From contig NZ_SMRT01000010.1 in NCBI RefSeq assembly GCF_004354045.1, positions 179,635 through 243,634 of the forward strand: DNA of 64,000 nucleotides. The letters are read 5' to 3'. Below, piece after piece: positions 51,509 through 60,056 of the stretch (its first letter is position 1; each line of letters begins with the position of its first letter). The translations under genes were made by a program, and so were the position numbers. Below the pieces are notes generated by a model. It did not search any database. It was not told the DNA's origin and worked only from the letters and a program-made list of their open reading frames with translations. This DNA comes from Paenibacillus piri. Lineage in GTDB: Bacteria > Bacillota > Bacilli > Paenibacillales > NBRC-103111.

Positions 51509-52554
51509 ACAACCGCTCCCTGAAAGGCAACAACCCGCTCGCCGGCTGTAACCCGGCCTAAGGTATATACTTGCTCCCCGTGCTGCTCAAAAATCGCTTT
51601 TGCTTCAGCCGCTTGTTCCTCGGCAACGACGACGACCATACCGATTCCCATGTTGAACGTACGGAACATATCATTGTTGCTGATTCCGCCTTCCTGCTGC
51701 ATCAATTGGAAAATCGGCAAAATCGGCCATGATCCGTAATCGATCTCCACATTAACGTTATCCGGAAGCATCCGCGGAATATTTTCGATAAAACCGCCGC
51801 CCGTAATATGCGCCAGACCTTTAAGCTGAACCTTCTCCAATGCCGCAAGCACGGATTTGACATAAATTTTCGTCGGCTCCAAAATGACATGCCCCAGCTT
51901 GCCGCCAAGCGCATCCACGTGATCGTGCAGGCTGTAGCCCTTGTCCTCCAGCAGCAGCTTGCGCACAAGCGAGAAGCCGTTGCTGTGAACGCCGCTCGAC
52001 GCGAGTCCGAGCACCGTGTCTCCGGGCCGAATCGACGAGCCGTCGATGATACTCTTCTTGTCGACAACGCCTACGGTAAAACCGGCGATGTCGTATTCGC
52101 CTTCGGCGTACATGCCCGGCATTTCCGCCGTTTCTCCGCCGATCAGCGCGCAGCCCGATTGCACGCAGCCGTCGCTGATCCCTTTGATGATCGACTCGAT
52201 TTTCTCGGGGATGACTTTATCGCAAGCCAAGTAATCGAGGAAAAACAGCGGTTCCGCGCCCTGCACGACAATATCGTTCACGCACATCGCAACAGCGTCG
52301 ATACCAATCGTATCATGCTTATCCATGGCAAAAGCGACTTTCAACTTCGTGCCTACGCCGTCCGTACCGGAAACGAGCACAGGCTCCTCGTACTTATGTT
52401 TGTTCAGGCCAAAAAGCCCGCCGAATCCGCCCAGATCCGTCATCACTTCCGGACGGAACGTCGTCTTCACGTGCTTTTTCATCCGTTCCACGGCTTCGTT
52501 GCCCGCCGCGATGTCGACTCCGGCCTTTTTATATGCATCCGACACTCGGATCAT
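51505..52554 (-). CDS. purM: Phosphoribosylformylglycinamidine cyclo-ligase (AIR synthetase)
   Basis: 349 aa. AIRS-family: DAYKKAGVDIAAGNEAVERM, VSGTDGVGTKLKVAFAMDKH near 60, GGETAEMPGMYAEGEYDIAG (ATP site) near 140, ITGGGFIENIPRML near 245. Closes the imidazole ring to AIR with ATP. Gap of 354 bp to purF, unlike the other junctions of this operon; an 8-bp-stem hairpin (52562-52613) covers the region just before the start codon. Confidence 0.95.
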   Translation of the reverse strand: MIRVSDAYKKAGVDIAAGNEAVERMKKHVKTTFRPEVMTDLGGFGGLFGLNKHKYEEPVLVSGTDGVGTKLKVAFAMDKHDTIGIDAVAMCVNDIVVQGAEPLFFLDYLACDKVIPEKIESIIKGISDGCVQSGCALIGGETAEMPGMYAEGEYDIAGFTVGVVDKKSIIDGSSIRPGDTVLGLASSGVHSNGFSLVRKLLLEDKGYSLHDHVDALGGKLGHVILEPTKIYVKSVLAALEKVQLKGLAHITGGGFIENIPRMLPDNVNVEIDYGSWPILPIFQLMQQEGGISNNDMFRTFNMGIGMVVVVAEEQAAEAKAIFEQHGEQVYTLGRVTAGERVVAFQGAVV

Positions 52555-52561
52555 CTCCTTT

Positions 52562-52613
52562 AGATTGGTGGTCTCGGCGACCCATTGCTTATAAAAAATC
52601 GCGCAACCAATCT
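52562..52613 (-). promoter_or_regulatory. Hairpin in the purM leader
   Basis: AGATTGGT and ACCAATCT can pair across a 36-nt loop; the second arm abuts the AAAGGAG of purM. It could affect purM translation or transcript processing. The rest of the 52555-52908 gap is AT-rich and shows no convincing gene. Confidence 0.5.
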
Positions 52614-52908
52614 GCGTTTTTATATATTTAGAACGGGGCGTATGGCTGCTCCCGCCGTTTCTTTCTACTCTTTACAAACAGAAGTCTGCGAAAAAATGCT
52701 TGTGAATATGGGTTCATTCAGGTGATGAAGGGAAAGAGAATGGCATGGAAAGTTTACGGCCGCCTTTGAAATGCAAGTTATAACCGATAAAAATAAAATT
52801 AAAAATAACTTGTGTTTCAACAGCGGTGGAATGCCTTCTCTTGCCCGGAATCACCGGTTTAATGAATCCAAATTCAAGAAAACGGGCTCGCAGACTCCTA
52901 ACGGCACC

Positions 52909-54402
52909 TTAATCGCAGCCGCAGCCGACTTCCGATTCCTCGGTAATGCGCGTCGGGTAGCTGTTGTCGAAACAGGCGGTACAATGGCCCCGGTTCAACT
53001 CGACGTTCGGGCGTCCGATGGAGCCGAGCAGCCCTTCCTTGCTCAGGAAATGCAGCGAGTCGGCGTTGATCGCCTGGCGGATTTCCTCGATCGACTTTTG
53101 CGCGGCGATCAGCTCCTTGCGGTCCGGCGTATCGATCCCGTAATAGCAAGGATTCATGAACGGCGGCGAGCTGATCCGTACGTGGACCTCGGTTGCGCCC
53201 GCTTCGCGCAGCAGGTTGACAATGCGCAGCGACGTCGTGCCGCGAACGATCGAGTCGTCGATCATGACGACCCGTTTGCCCGCCACGATGCTGCGCACCG
53301 CGCTCAGCTTCATCTTCACGCCCTGCTCGCGCAGCTCCTGGCTCGGCTGGATAAACGTGCGGCCCGTGTAGCGGTTTTTGATCAGCCCGAGCTCATACGG
53401 GATACCTGTTTGCTCCGCATAGCCGATCGCCGCAGAGATGCTCGAATCCGGTACGCCGGTGACGATATCGGCGTCGACGAACGCCTCCAGCGCCAGCTGG
53501 CGGCCCATCCGCTTGCGGGCGGAGTGAATGTTGATCGCATCGATATCGCTGTCCGGACGCGCGAAATAAATATATTCCATCGCGCAGATCGCGCGCCGCT
53601 GGATCGGCGCAAAGCGATCCTCGGTCATACTGCCTCGCGCGATATCCAACACCAGCAGCTCGCCCGGTTCGACATCGCGGTAGTAGGTGCCGCCTACCGC
53701 ATCGAACGCACACGTCTCGGAGGCGAACAGGTAGGCGTTGCCCAACCGTCCCATCACGAAAGGCCGCAAGCCGTGCGGGTCGCGCGCGGCGATCAGCTTA
53801 TCCTTCGTTTGAAACAGGAACGCATAGGCGCCGTCCACCTTCAGCAGCGCTTCCTTGACTGCCAACACAATGTCATCGTGCTGGGAGCGCGCGATTAAGT
53901 GAGCGACAACCTCCGTATCGCTCGTCGTTTGAAAGATCGACCCTTGCCGCTCCAGATCATGCTTGATTTCAGCGGCATTGGTCAGGTTGCCGTTCGTGGC
54001 GATCGCCAGATCGCCGCCGCGGTATTTAAATATAAGCGGCTGCGCGTTCGCCAGCTTGCTCTCGCCGGCAGTCGAGTAGCGGACATGGGCGATCGCGGAC
54101 GATCCGACCAGCGTGCCGAGGATATCGTTGTTGAATACTTCCTTGACCAGGCCCATATCGCGATGATAGTTGAATCCGCTGCCGTCGGTCACGCAGATCC
54201 CGGCGCTTTCCTGGCCGCGGTGCTGCAGAGCGTGCAATCCGTAATACGAGAGCGATGCGGCGTCGGGGTGACCGAACACCCCGAACACGCCGCATTCCTC
54301 GCGAAGCTTGTCGAACAGCCCGTCATGGCTGTTGATTCCGTCATTGTAGAAACGTCCTGTCCATAACGCTTGCGCCTGCGATGTCTTTATTTCATCAGAC
54401 AT
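52909..54402 (-). CDS. purF: Amidophosphoribosyltransferase
   Basis: 497 aa. First committed step: PRPP plus glutamine to phosphoribosylamine. N-terminal propeptide then nucleophile Cys in REECGVFGVFGHPDAASL (about 31), glutaminase motifs GLHALQHRGQESAGIC; PRTase domain VVMIDDSIVRGTTSLRIVNL (PRPP loop) and IGYAEQTGIPYELGLIKNRY; C-terminal CTACFDNSYPT belongs to the 4Fe-4S ligand set of the Bacillus-type enzyme. ATG 54402 follows GGAAGG; overlaps purL by 16 bp. Confidence 0.96.
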   Translation of the reverse strand: MSDEIKTSQAQALWTGRFYNDGINSHDGLFDKLREECGVFGVFGHPDAASLSYYGLHALQHRGQESAGICVTDGSGFNYHRDMGLVKEVFNNDILGTLVGSSAIAHVRYSTAGESKLANAQPLIFKYRGGDLAIATNGNLTNAAEIKHDLERQGSIFQTTSDTEVVAHLIARSQHDDIVLAVKEALLKVDGAYAFLFQTKDKLIAARDPHGLRPFVMGRLGNAYLFASETCAFDAVGGTYYRDVEPGELLVLDIARGSMTEDRFAPIQRRAICAMEYIYFARPDSDIDAINIHSARKRMGRQLALEAFVDADIVTGVPDSSISAAIGYAEQTGIPYELGLIKNRYTGRTFIQPSQELREQGVKMKLSAVRSIVAGKRVVMIDDSIVRGTTSLRIVNLLREAGATEVHVRISSPPFMNPCYYGIDTPDRKELIAAQKSIEEIRQAINADSLHFLSKEGLLGSIGRPNVELNRGHCTACFDNSYPTRITEESEVGCGCD

Positions 54403-56630
54403 GGGATCGCATCCTTCCAAACCTTTTCTAGTTGTGCAACCGATGCTTGGATGACTGGTTTAGCATTCACTTGGATTTGAAGTTCTGTTCCCTGTACTTG
54501 ACCGAGCTCTTGATACGGTACGCCTTGCTGTTCAAGCCATTGCTTCAGCGCCGCGGCTTTGGCCGGCGAGGCGCTCAGCAGCACGCGGGATTGGCTCTCG
54601 CTGAACAAGGCGATGTCGCTGCGCAGACCGGTGCTGAAATCAACATTCGCACCTATGCGGCCGCTCATGCAGCTCTCGGCCAAAGCGACGGCCAGTCCGC
54701 CTTCGGACAAGTCGTGCGCAGAGGCGACGAGGCCTTGCTGAATCGCGCCAAGTACGGTGTCGAGCAGCTTTTTCTCCACATCGAGATCGATTTGCGGCGG
54801 ACGGCCTTCCGTCACCCCGTGAAGCACATATTGAAACTCGCTGCCGCCCAGCTCCGCTTTCGTTTCGCCGAGCACGAGAATAATGTCGCCTTCCTGTTTA
54901 AAGCTTTGCGTAGTGATGTGGTCGAGATCATGGACCAGACCGACCATGCCGATGACCGGCGTCGGATAGATCGCGCCTTTCGCATTTTCGTTATACAAGC
55001 TGACATTGCCGCCGATGACCGGGGCATTCAGCTTGCGGCAAGCCTCGGACATGCCATCGGCCGCTTTTTCCAGTTGCCAGAAAATTTCCGGCTTCTCCGG
55101 GCTGCCGAAGTTCAGGTTATCCGTAATCGCCAGCGGCTCGCCGCCGGAGCAGACGTTATTCCGCGCAGCTTCCGCCACTGCAATCATGCCGCCCGCTTCG
55201 GGATCAAGATACACATAACGGCCGTTGCAATCCGTCGACATCGACAGCGCTTTGCGCGTGCCTTGAATGGTCACGACCGCGGCATCGGAGCCGGGGCGAA
55301 CCGCCGTGCTTGTGCGCACCATATAGTCATATTGATTATATACCCATTCTTTGCTTGCAACCGTCGGGGATGCCAAAACTTTTTCCAAAGCGCCGTTCAA
55401 ATCCGTCACTTCCGCGTAACGGTTCGTATCGACACTCGCTTGCTCCACATAATAAGCAGGCTCTTGCGAAGGCTTATTATACACCGGGCACTCGTCTACC
55501 AGCGCGGTTACCGGCATATCGCCGACAAGCTCGCCGCCGTGGAACAGCTTCAGCCGGCCGTCATCCGTTACTTTGCCGACCTTCGCGCAATGCAGGCCCC
55601 ACCGTTCAAAAATCGCCTTCGCCTGCGCTTCATCCTTCGGCTCGACGACGAACAGCATCCGCTCCTGGGACTCGGACAGCATCATTTCATAAGGCGTCAT
55701 GCCTTCCTCGCGCTGCGGCACTTCATCGAGATACAGCTCCATGCCGTTGCCTGCTTTGCTCGCCATCTCGGAGCTCGAACAGGTCAGACCTGCCGCACCC
55801 ATGTCCTGAATGCCGAGCACGATGCCGGAATTGATCAGGTCCAGACAAGCCTCAAGCACCAGCTTCTCCATGAACGGATCGCCAACCTGCACCGCAGGAC
55901 GCTTCGCTTCGGATTCGGCCGTCAGCTCTTCGGAAGCGAACGTCGCGCCGTGAATGCCGTCGCGGCCGGTTGCCGGACCGACATAAAATACAGGATTGCC
56001 GACGCCCTTGGCGACGCCTTTTTGAATTTTGTCATGGTCAATGAGGCCGACGCACATCGCATTTACGAGCGGGTTGCCTTCGTAGCTCTCGTCGAACATG
56101 ACTTCCCCGCCGACGGTCGGAATGCCGATGCAGTTGCCGTAGCCCGCGATTCCGGACACGACATGCTCGAACAAATATTTGACGCGCTCATTTTCGAGAC
56201 GGCCGAAGCGCAAACTGTTCAGCAGCGCCACCGGGCGCGCGCCCATGGAGAAAATGTCACGGATAATGCCGCCCACGCCGGTCGCCGCGCCTTGGAAAGG
56301 CTCGATTGCCGAAGGATGGTTATGGCTTTCGATTTTAAACACGACCGCCTGGTTATCGCCGATATCGACAATGCCCGCACCTTCGCCCGGGCCCATCAGC
56401 ACGCGGGGACCCGTTACGGGAAACTTGCGCAGCACCGGCTTCGAATTTTTGTAGGAGCAATGCTCGGACCACATGACGCTGAACACGCCGATTTCCACAT
56501 AGTTCGGACGGCGACCCAGGAATCCGCAGATTTGATCGTATTCCGCATCGGTAACGCCCATCTGTTTGTATATTTTCTGCTCTGCGATTTGCTCTGCGTT
56601 AGGCTCCTTAGCCGTTAACTGCTGCGCCAT
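54387..56630 (-). CDS. purL: Phosphoribosylformylglycinamidine synthase, large subunit
   Basis: 747 aa, the small-PurL type of Gram-positives that works with PurQ and PurS. VEIGVFSVMWSEHCSYKNSK near 48, GEGAGIVDIGDNQAVVFKIE and SHNHPSAIEPFQGAATGVGG near 88-108, LGIQDMGAAGLTCSSSEMAS near 280, and PVIGGNVSLYNENAKGAIYP near 555. Converts FGAR to FGAM using ATP and ammonia supplied by PurQ. Overlaps purQ (23 bp) and purF (16 bp). A 728-codon frame on the opposite strand is a shadow. Confidence 0.96.
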   Translation of the reverse strand: MAQQLTAKEPNAEQIAEQKIYKQMGVTDAEYDQICGFLGRRPNYVEIGVFSVMWSEHCSYKNSKPVLRKFPVTGPRVLMGPGEGAGIVDIGDNQAVVFKIESHNHPSAIEPFQGAATGVGGIIRDIFSMGARPVALLNSLRFGRLENERVKYLFEHVVSGIAGYGNCIGIPTVGGEVMFDESYEGNPLVNAMCVGLIDHDKIQKGVAKGVGNPVFYVGPATGRDGIHGATFASEELTAESEAKRPAVQVGDPFMEKLVLEACLDLINSGIVLGIQDMGAAGLTCSSSEMASKAGNGMELYLDEVPQREEGMTPYEMMLSESQERMLFVVEPKDEAQAKAIFERWGLHCAKVGKVTDDGRLKLFHGGELVGDMPVTALVDECPVYNKPSQEPAYYVEQASVDTNRYAEVTDLNGALEKVLASPTVASKEWVYNQYDYMVRTSTAVRPGSDAAVVTIQGTRKALSMSTDCNGRYVYLDPEAGGMIAVAEAARNNVCSGGEPLAITDNLNFGSPEKPEIFWQLEKAADGMSEACRKLNAPVIGGNVSLYNENAKGAIYPTPVIGMVGLVHDLDHITTQSFKQEGDIILVLGETKAELGGSEFQYVLHGVTEGRPPQIDLDVEKKLLDTVLGAIQQGLVASAHDLSEGGLAVALAESCMSGRIGANVDFSTGLRSDIALFSESQSRVLLSASPAKAAALKQWLEQQGVPYQELGQVQGTELQIQVNAKPVIQASVAQLEKVWKDAIPCLMK

Positions 56631-57303
56631 GTTTTTCCCTCCATGTGCTCAAAATCGATGTAAACATCCGCTTGCCGTCAGCCGAGCCGAACAGCTCGTG
56701 AACCGCGCGTTCCGGATGCGGCATCATGCCCAGCACGTTGCCCGCTTTGTTGCAAATTCCTGCGATATCGTCAACGGAACCGTTCGGATTGCTGCCCGCC
56801 TCGTAACGGAACACGATTTGCTTGTTCGTTTGAAGCTCTGCGAGCGTCGCATCGTCGCAATAGTAATTGCCTTCGCCATGCGCGATCGGAATGTTGATCA
56901 GCTCGCCCTGCTTGTAATCCGCCGTAAATGGCGTAGCCGCATTTTCAACCTGCAGCATCGCCGCGTGGCAGCGGAATTTCAGCGATTCGTTACGCAGCAT
57001 AGCGCCCGGCAGCAGGCCGGACTCCAGCAAAATTTGAAAACCGTTGCAAATGCCGAGGATATACTTGCCTTGCTGAGCCGCCTGAACGAGCGCGTTCATT
57101 ACCGGAGCAAAGCGGGCAATTGCGCCGCAGCGCAGATAATCGCCGTAAGAAAAGCCCCCGGGCACGATAATGCCGTCATATTTGGATAAGTCCGTTTCGG
57201 TATGCCATACATATTCAACAGGTTGGCCGATTGTTTCCTCGACTGCCTTGAAACAGTCAATGTCGCAATTGGATCCTGGAAACACCAGTACTGCGAAATT
57301 CAT
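56608..57303 (-). CDS. purQ: Phosphoribosylformylglycinamidine synthase, glutaminase subunit
   Basis: 231 aa class I glutamine amidotransferase. FAVLVFPGSNCDIDCFKAVE at the N-terminus, nucleophile Cys in KYILGICNGFQILLESGLLP (about 88), His/Glu in NIPIAHGEGNYYCDDATLAE and MMPHPERAVHELFGSADGKR. Supplies ammonia to PurL. ATG 57303 with AAGGAGG; GTG 57306 is adjacent in frame upstream. Confidence 0.96.
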   Translation of the reverse strand: MNFAVLVFPGSNCDIDCFKAVEETIGQPVEYVWHTETDLSKYDGIIVPGGFSYGDYLRCGAIARFAPVMNALVQAAQQGKYILGICNGFQILLESGLLPGAMLRNESLKFRCHAAMLQVENAATPFTADYKQGELINIPIAHGEGNYYCDDATLAELQTNKQIVFRYEAGSNPNGSVDDIAGICNKAGNVLGMMPHPERAVHELFGSADGKRMFTSILSTWREKHGAAVNG

Positions 57304-57336
57304 CACATGGTCCTCCTTCACATAGGTCGCTGCTTT

Positions 57337-57579
57337 TTAAATCAACTCGTACCGGTAGTCTTCAATGACAGTGTTCGCCAGCAGCTTTTCGCACATCGCC
57401 TTTACGCGCCGCTCCGCTTCCGCACGGTCGCTCGTTCCAAGCTCCAGCTCCAAATATTTGCCTACGCGCACTTTACTCACTTCGTCAAAACCCATCGAAT
57501 GCAGCGCGCCTTGCACCGCAACCCCTTGCGGGTCGAGTACGCTTTGTTTGATCGTGACATAAACGGTTGCTTTTAACAT
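57337..57579 (-). CDS. purS: Phosphoribosylformylglycinamidine synthase subunit PurS
   Basis: 80 aa. KATVYVTIKQSVLDPQGVAV then GALHSMGFDEVSKVRVGKYL and AMCEKLLANTVIEDYRYEL are the PurS pattern. Bridges PurQ and PurL in the FGAM synthase complex. ATG 57579 follows GGAGG; the longer frame from 57624 lacks a site. Between it and purC lies a repeat element (57648-57811). Confidence 0.95.
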   Translation of the reverse strand: MLKATVYVTIKQSVLDPQGVAVQGALHSMGFDEVSKVRVGKYLELELGTSDRAEAERRVKAMCEKLLANTVIEDYRYELI

Positions 57580-57647
57580 GGGGGTGAATCCTCCTCGGGA
57601 TGGGGTGAGTTTGAAAAAAGCCAAACTTATTTTATTTAAAGTGAGCG

Positions 57648-57811
57648 TTCAAAAAGTCAACGTTTCAGCACCGAGAAGGTTGGATGAAGGTGAAGAAGGA
57701 GGAGCGGAGTTTAGGCAAACCTAAATGAGCACCGGACTTCAAGCCTGAATTCAACCTTCGATGTCGAGCAGCTTCCCGATTGACTTCGTGATCAAATGGG
57801 GACTTTTTGAA
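57648..57811. repeat. 164-bp palindromic element with terminal inverted repeats
   Basis: Bounded by TTCAAAAAGTC (57648-57658) and GACTTTTTGAA (57801-57811), a perfect 11-bp inverted repeat; inside are GAAGGTTG/CAACCTTC and an apex TTTAGG-CAAA-CCTAAA (about 57709-57724). The whole can fold as one long imperfect hairpin. It fills the 244-bp gap between purC and purS and interrupts the operon without obvious coding. It resembles abundant intergenic repeats I associate with Paenibacillus-type genomes (from memory, not checked). Confidence 0.8.
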
Positions 57812-57823
57812 TTACCTCTTAAA

Positions 57824-58708
57824 CTACTTCACCAAACGCTCCAAAATGTTTCTGTAACGGCGGGACGTCTCCTCCACCACGCTGGCCGGCAGCGGGTCCG
57901 GCTCGCTGTTTTTATCCCAGCCGGTGCCGGACAGATAGGTCCGTACCGGTTCCTTGTCCATACCGTCGATCTCGATATCGTAGGCGTAATTTTCCTTCGC
58001 CCAAAAACGCGATGAATCCGGGGTGAAAATTTCGTCGATCAGAATGACTTCCCCGTCGATCAGGCCGAATTCAAACTTCGTATCCGCCAAAATGATGCCC
58101 CGCTCCTCGCAGTATTGGCGCGCAAATTCATACAGCATGATGCTCTTCGCTTCCAACTGCTCGGTCAGCTCCGCGCCGACCAGCTCCTTCATCCGCCCGA
58201 TCGAAATGTCCTCGTCATGGCCGACGTCGTTCTTAGCGGCCGGCGTAAAGATCGGCTTGGGGAAGCGTTCGTTTTTGCGAAGGCCCTCCGGCAGCTTGTG
58301 GCCGTTGATTTCGCCCGTTTTCTCGTACTGGCGCCAGCCGCCGCCGGTAATGTAGCCGCGCACGACGCATTCGATGTCGATGCGTTCGGCTTTTTTCGTA
58401 ACCATGAAGCGGTCCTTCATGATTTCGCGATCCGTCACGACATCGCCCAGCCGGTCGACATCGCCGTGCACGACATGGTTCGGCATCAGCTGCGCCGTTT
58501 GCTCGAACCAGAACTTGCTCAAAGTGTTGAGCACATTGCCTTTATCCGGCACAGCCGGCGACAGCACCCAGTCGAATGCCGAGATGCGGTCGGTTACCGC
58601 AATTAAGTAATGCTCGCCCAAATCGTACAGCTCGCGGACTTTGCCTTTATACAGCAGCGGCGCTTTAACATACGGTTCGGCGCTCGATATTGCCTTCGTT
58701 GAGATCAT
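57824..58708 (-). CDS. purC: SAICAR synthetase, long form
   Basis: 294 aa, longer than the B. subtilis type (about 240) and nearer the Ade1-like long form. LLYKGKVRELYDLGEHYLIA, VTDRISAFDWVLSPAVPDKG near 45, ECVVRGYITGGGWRQYEKTG (about 110-130), ADTKFEFGLIDGEVILIDEI near 205-225 and TPDSSRFWAKENY. Joins aspartate to CAIR. ATG 58708 follows GGAGG. It sits between purB and purS, in operon order purE-K-B-C. Confidence 0.95.
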   Translation of the reverse strand: MISTKAISSAEPYVKAPLLYKGKVRELYDLGEHYLIAVTDRISAFDWVLSPAVPDKGNVLNTLSKFWFEQTAQLMPNHVVHGDVDRLGDVVTDREIMKDRFMVTKKAERIDIECVVRGYITGGGWRQYEKTGEINGHKLPEGLRKNERFPKPIFTPAAKNDVGHDEDISIGRMKELVGAELTEQLEAKSIMLYEFARQYCEERGIILADTKFEFGLIDGEVILIDEIFTPDSSRFWAKENYAYDIEIDGMDKEPVRTYLSGTGWDKNSEPDPLPASVVEETSRRYRNILERLVK

Positions 58709-58729
58709 GGATCGCGATTCCTCCCCCAT

Positions 58730-60028
58730 TTATGAATTCAAGCCCAAACGCGTAAAGATCGTATCGACATGCTTCAAATGCCAGCTCGGATTGAAGCAAT
58801 CCTCGATTTCCTCAAGGCTTAGCTGCTCGCGGATCGCATCCGTGTTCTCGATAATTTCGCGGAACGAGCGCTGCTCCTCCCACGCCTGCATCGCGCGCGG
58901 CTGCACCGTATCATAGGCTTGCTCGCGGCTGAAGCCTTTATCGATCAGCTTCGTCATGACGCGGCCGGAAAACGGCACGCCGTAGGTGCTCAGCATGTTG
59001 CGCTTCATATTTTCAGGGAACACGGTCAAGTTTTTCACAATGTTGCCGAACCGGTTCAGCATGTAGTTCAGCAAAATCGTCGCATCCGGCAAAATAATCC
59101 GCTCCACCGAGGAGTGCGAAATGTCGCGCTCATGCCACAGCGTCACGTTCTCGTACGCCGACACCATGTGGCCGCGGATAACGCGGGACAGGCCGGAGAT
59201 GCTCTCGCAGCCGATCGGGTTGCGCTTGTGCGGCATCGCCGATGAGCCCTTCTGGCCTTTGGCGAACGGTTCCTCGACCTCGCGGAACTCGCTCTTTTGC
59301 AGGGCGCGGATTTCCGTCGCGAACTTGTCCAGCGATGTCGCGATCAAAGCGAGCGTCGCCATATATTCGGCGTGGCGATCACGCTGCAGCGTCTGCGTCG
59401 AGATCGGGGCAGCCTTCGTACCCAGCTTGCCGCAAACATATGTTTCGACAAACGGATCGATGTTCGCGTACGTGCCGACCGCGCCGGAAATTTTGCCGTA
59501 CTGCACGCCGTCGGCGGCAAACCGGAACCGCTCCAGGTTGCGCTTCATTTCTTCCCACCAGAGCGCCATTTTCAAACCGAATGTGGTCGGCTCGGCATGA
59601 ACCCCGTGCGTCCGTCCCATCATCGGCGTGTCTTTATATTGAATCGCTTTATTTTTTAAAATATCGATGAAGTTCAGCAAATCTTTTTCCAAAATTTCAT
59701 TCGCCTGGCGAAGCAAATAACCAAGCGCGGTATCCACCACGTCCGTGGACGTCAAGCCGTAATGCACCCATTTGCGCTCGGGGCCTACTTTCTCCGATAC
59801 GGCGCGGGTAAATGCGATCACGTCGTGACGGGTTTCCTGCTCGATTTCGTAAATCCGGTCGATATCGAAGGCCGCATTTTTGCGCAGCTCAACGACATCT
59901 TCCTTGGGGATCACACCGAGCTCCGCCCATGCTTCGCAGGAGAGCAGCTCGACTTCGAGCCAGGCGTTGAATTTGTTTTCTTCCGTCCAGATACGCGCCA
60001 TTTCCGGTCTGGTGTAACGTTCGATCAT
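58730..60028 (-). CDS. purB: Adenylosuccinate lyase
   Basis: 432 aa. Fumarase-superfamily: signature GSSAMPHKRNPIGCESISGL near 262 with the catalytic Ser, MGRTHGVHAEPTTFGLKMAL near 138 and TSTDVVDTALGYLLRQANEI near 90. Cleaves SAICAR and adenylosuccinate. Third gene in the operon after purE and purK. Confidence 0.96.
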   Translation of the reverse strand: MIERYTRPEMARIWTEENKFNAWLEVELLSCEAWAELGVIPKEDVVELRKNAAFDIDRIYEIEQETRHDVIAFTRAVSEKVGPERKWVHYGLTSTDVVDTALGYLLRQANEILEKDLLNFIDILKNKAIQYKDTPMMGRTHGVHAEPTTFGLKMALWWEEMKRNLERFRFAADGVQYGKISGAVGTYANIDPFVETYVCGKLGTKAAPISTQTLQRDRHAEYMATLALIATSLDKFATEIRALQKSEFREVEEPFAKGQKGSSAMPHKRNPIGCESISGLSRVIRGHMVSAYENVTLWHERDISHSSVERIILPDATILLNYMLNRFGNIVKNLTVFPENMKRNMLSTYGVPFSGRVMTKLIDKGFSREQAYDTVQPRAMQAWEEQRSFREIIENTDAIREQLSLEEIEDCFNPSWHLKHVDTIFTRLGLNS

Positions 60029-60056
60029 TGATAAAATCCTCCGCTTCTATTCGATC

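Noticed and set aside
52840..52872. Sigma-B promoter in the purF-purM gap
   Set aside because: The GATTCATTAAACCGG string matches the RsbY upstream site, but no GG(G/T)TAA lies at the 14-bp spacing.
54432..56618. 728-codon open frame on the plus strand opposite purL
   Set aside because: It is the codon-position shadow of purL; its translation is rich in Arg/His/Ala with no domain, and purL is unmistakable.
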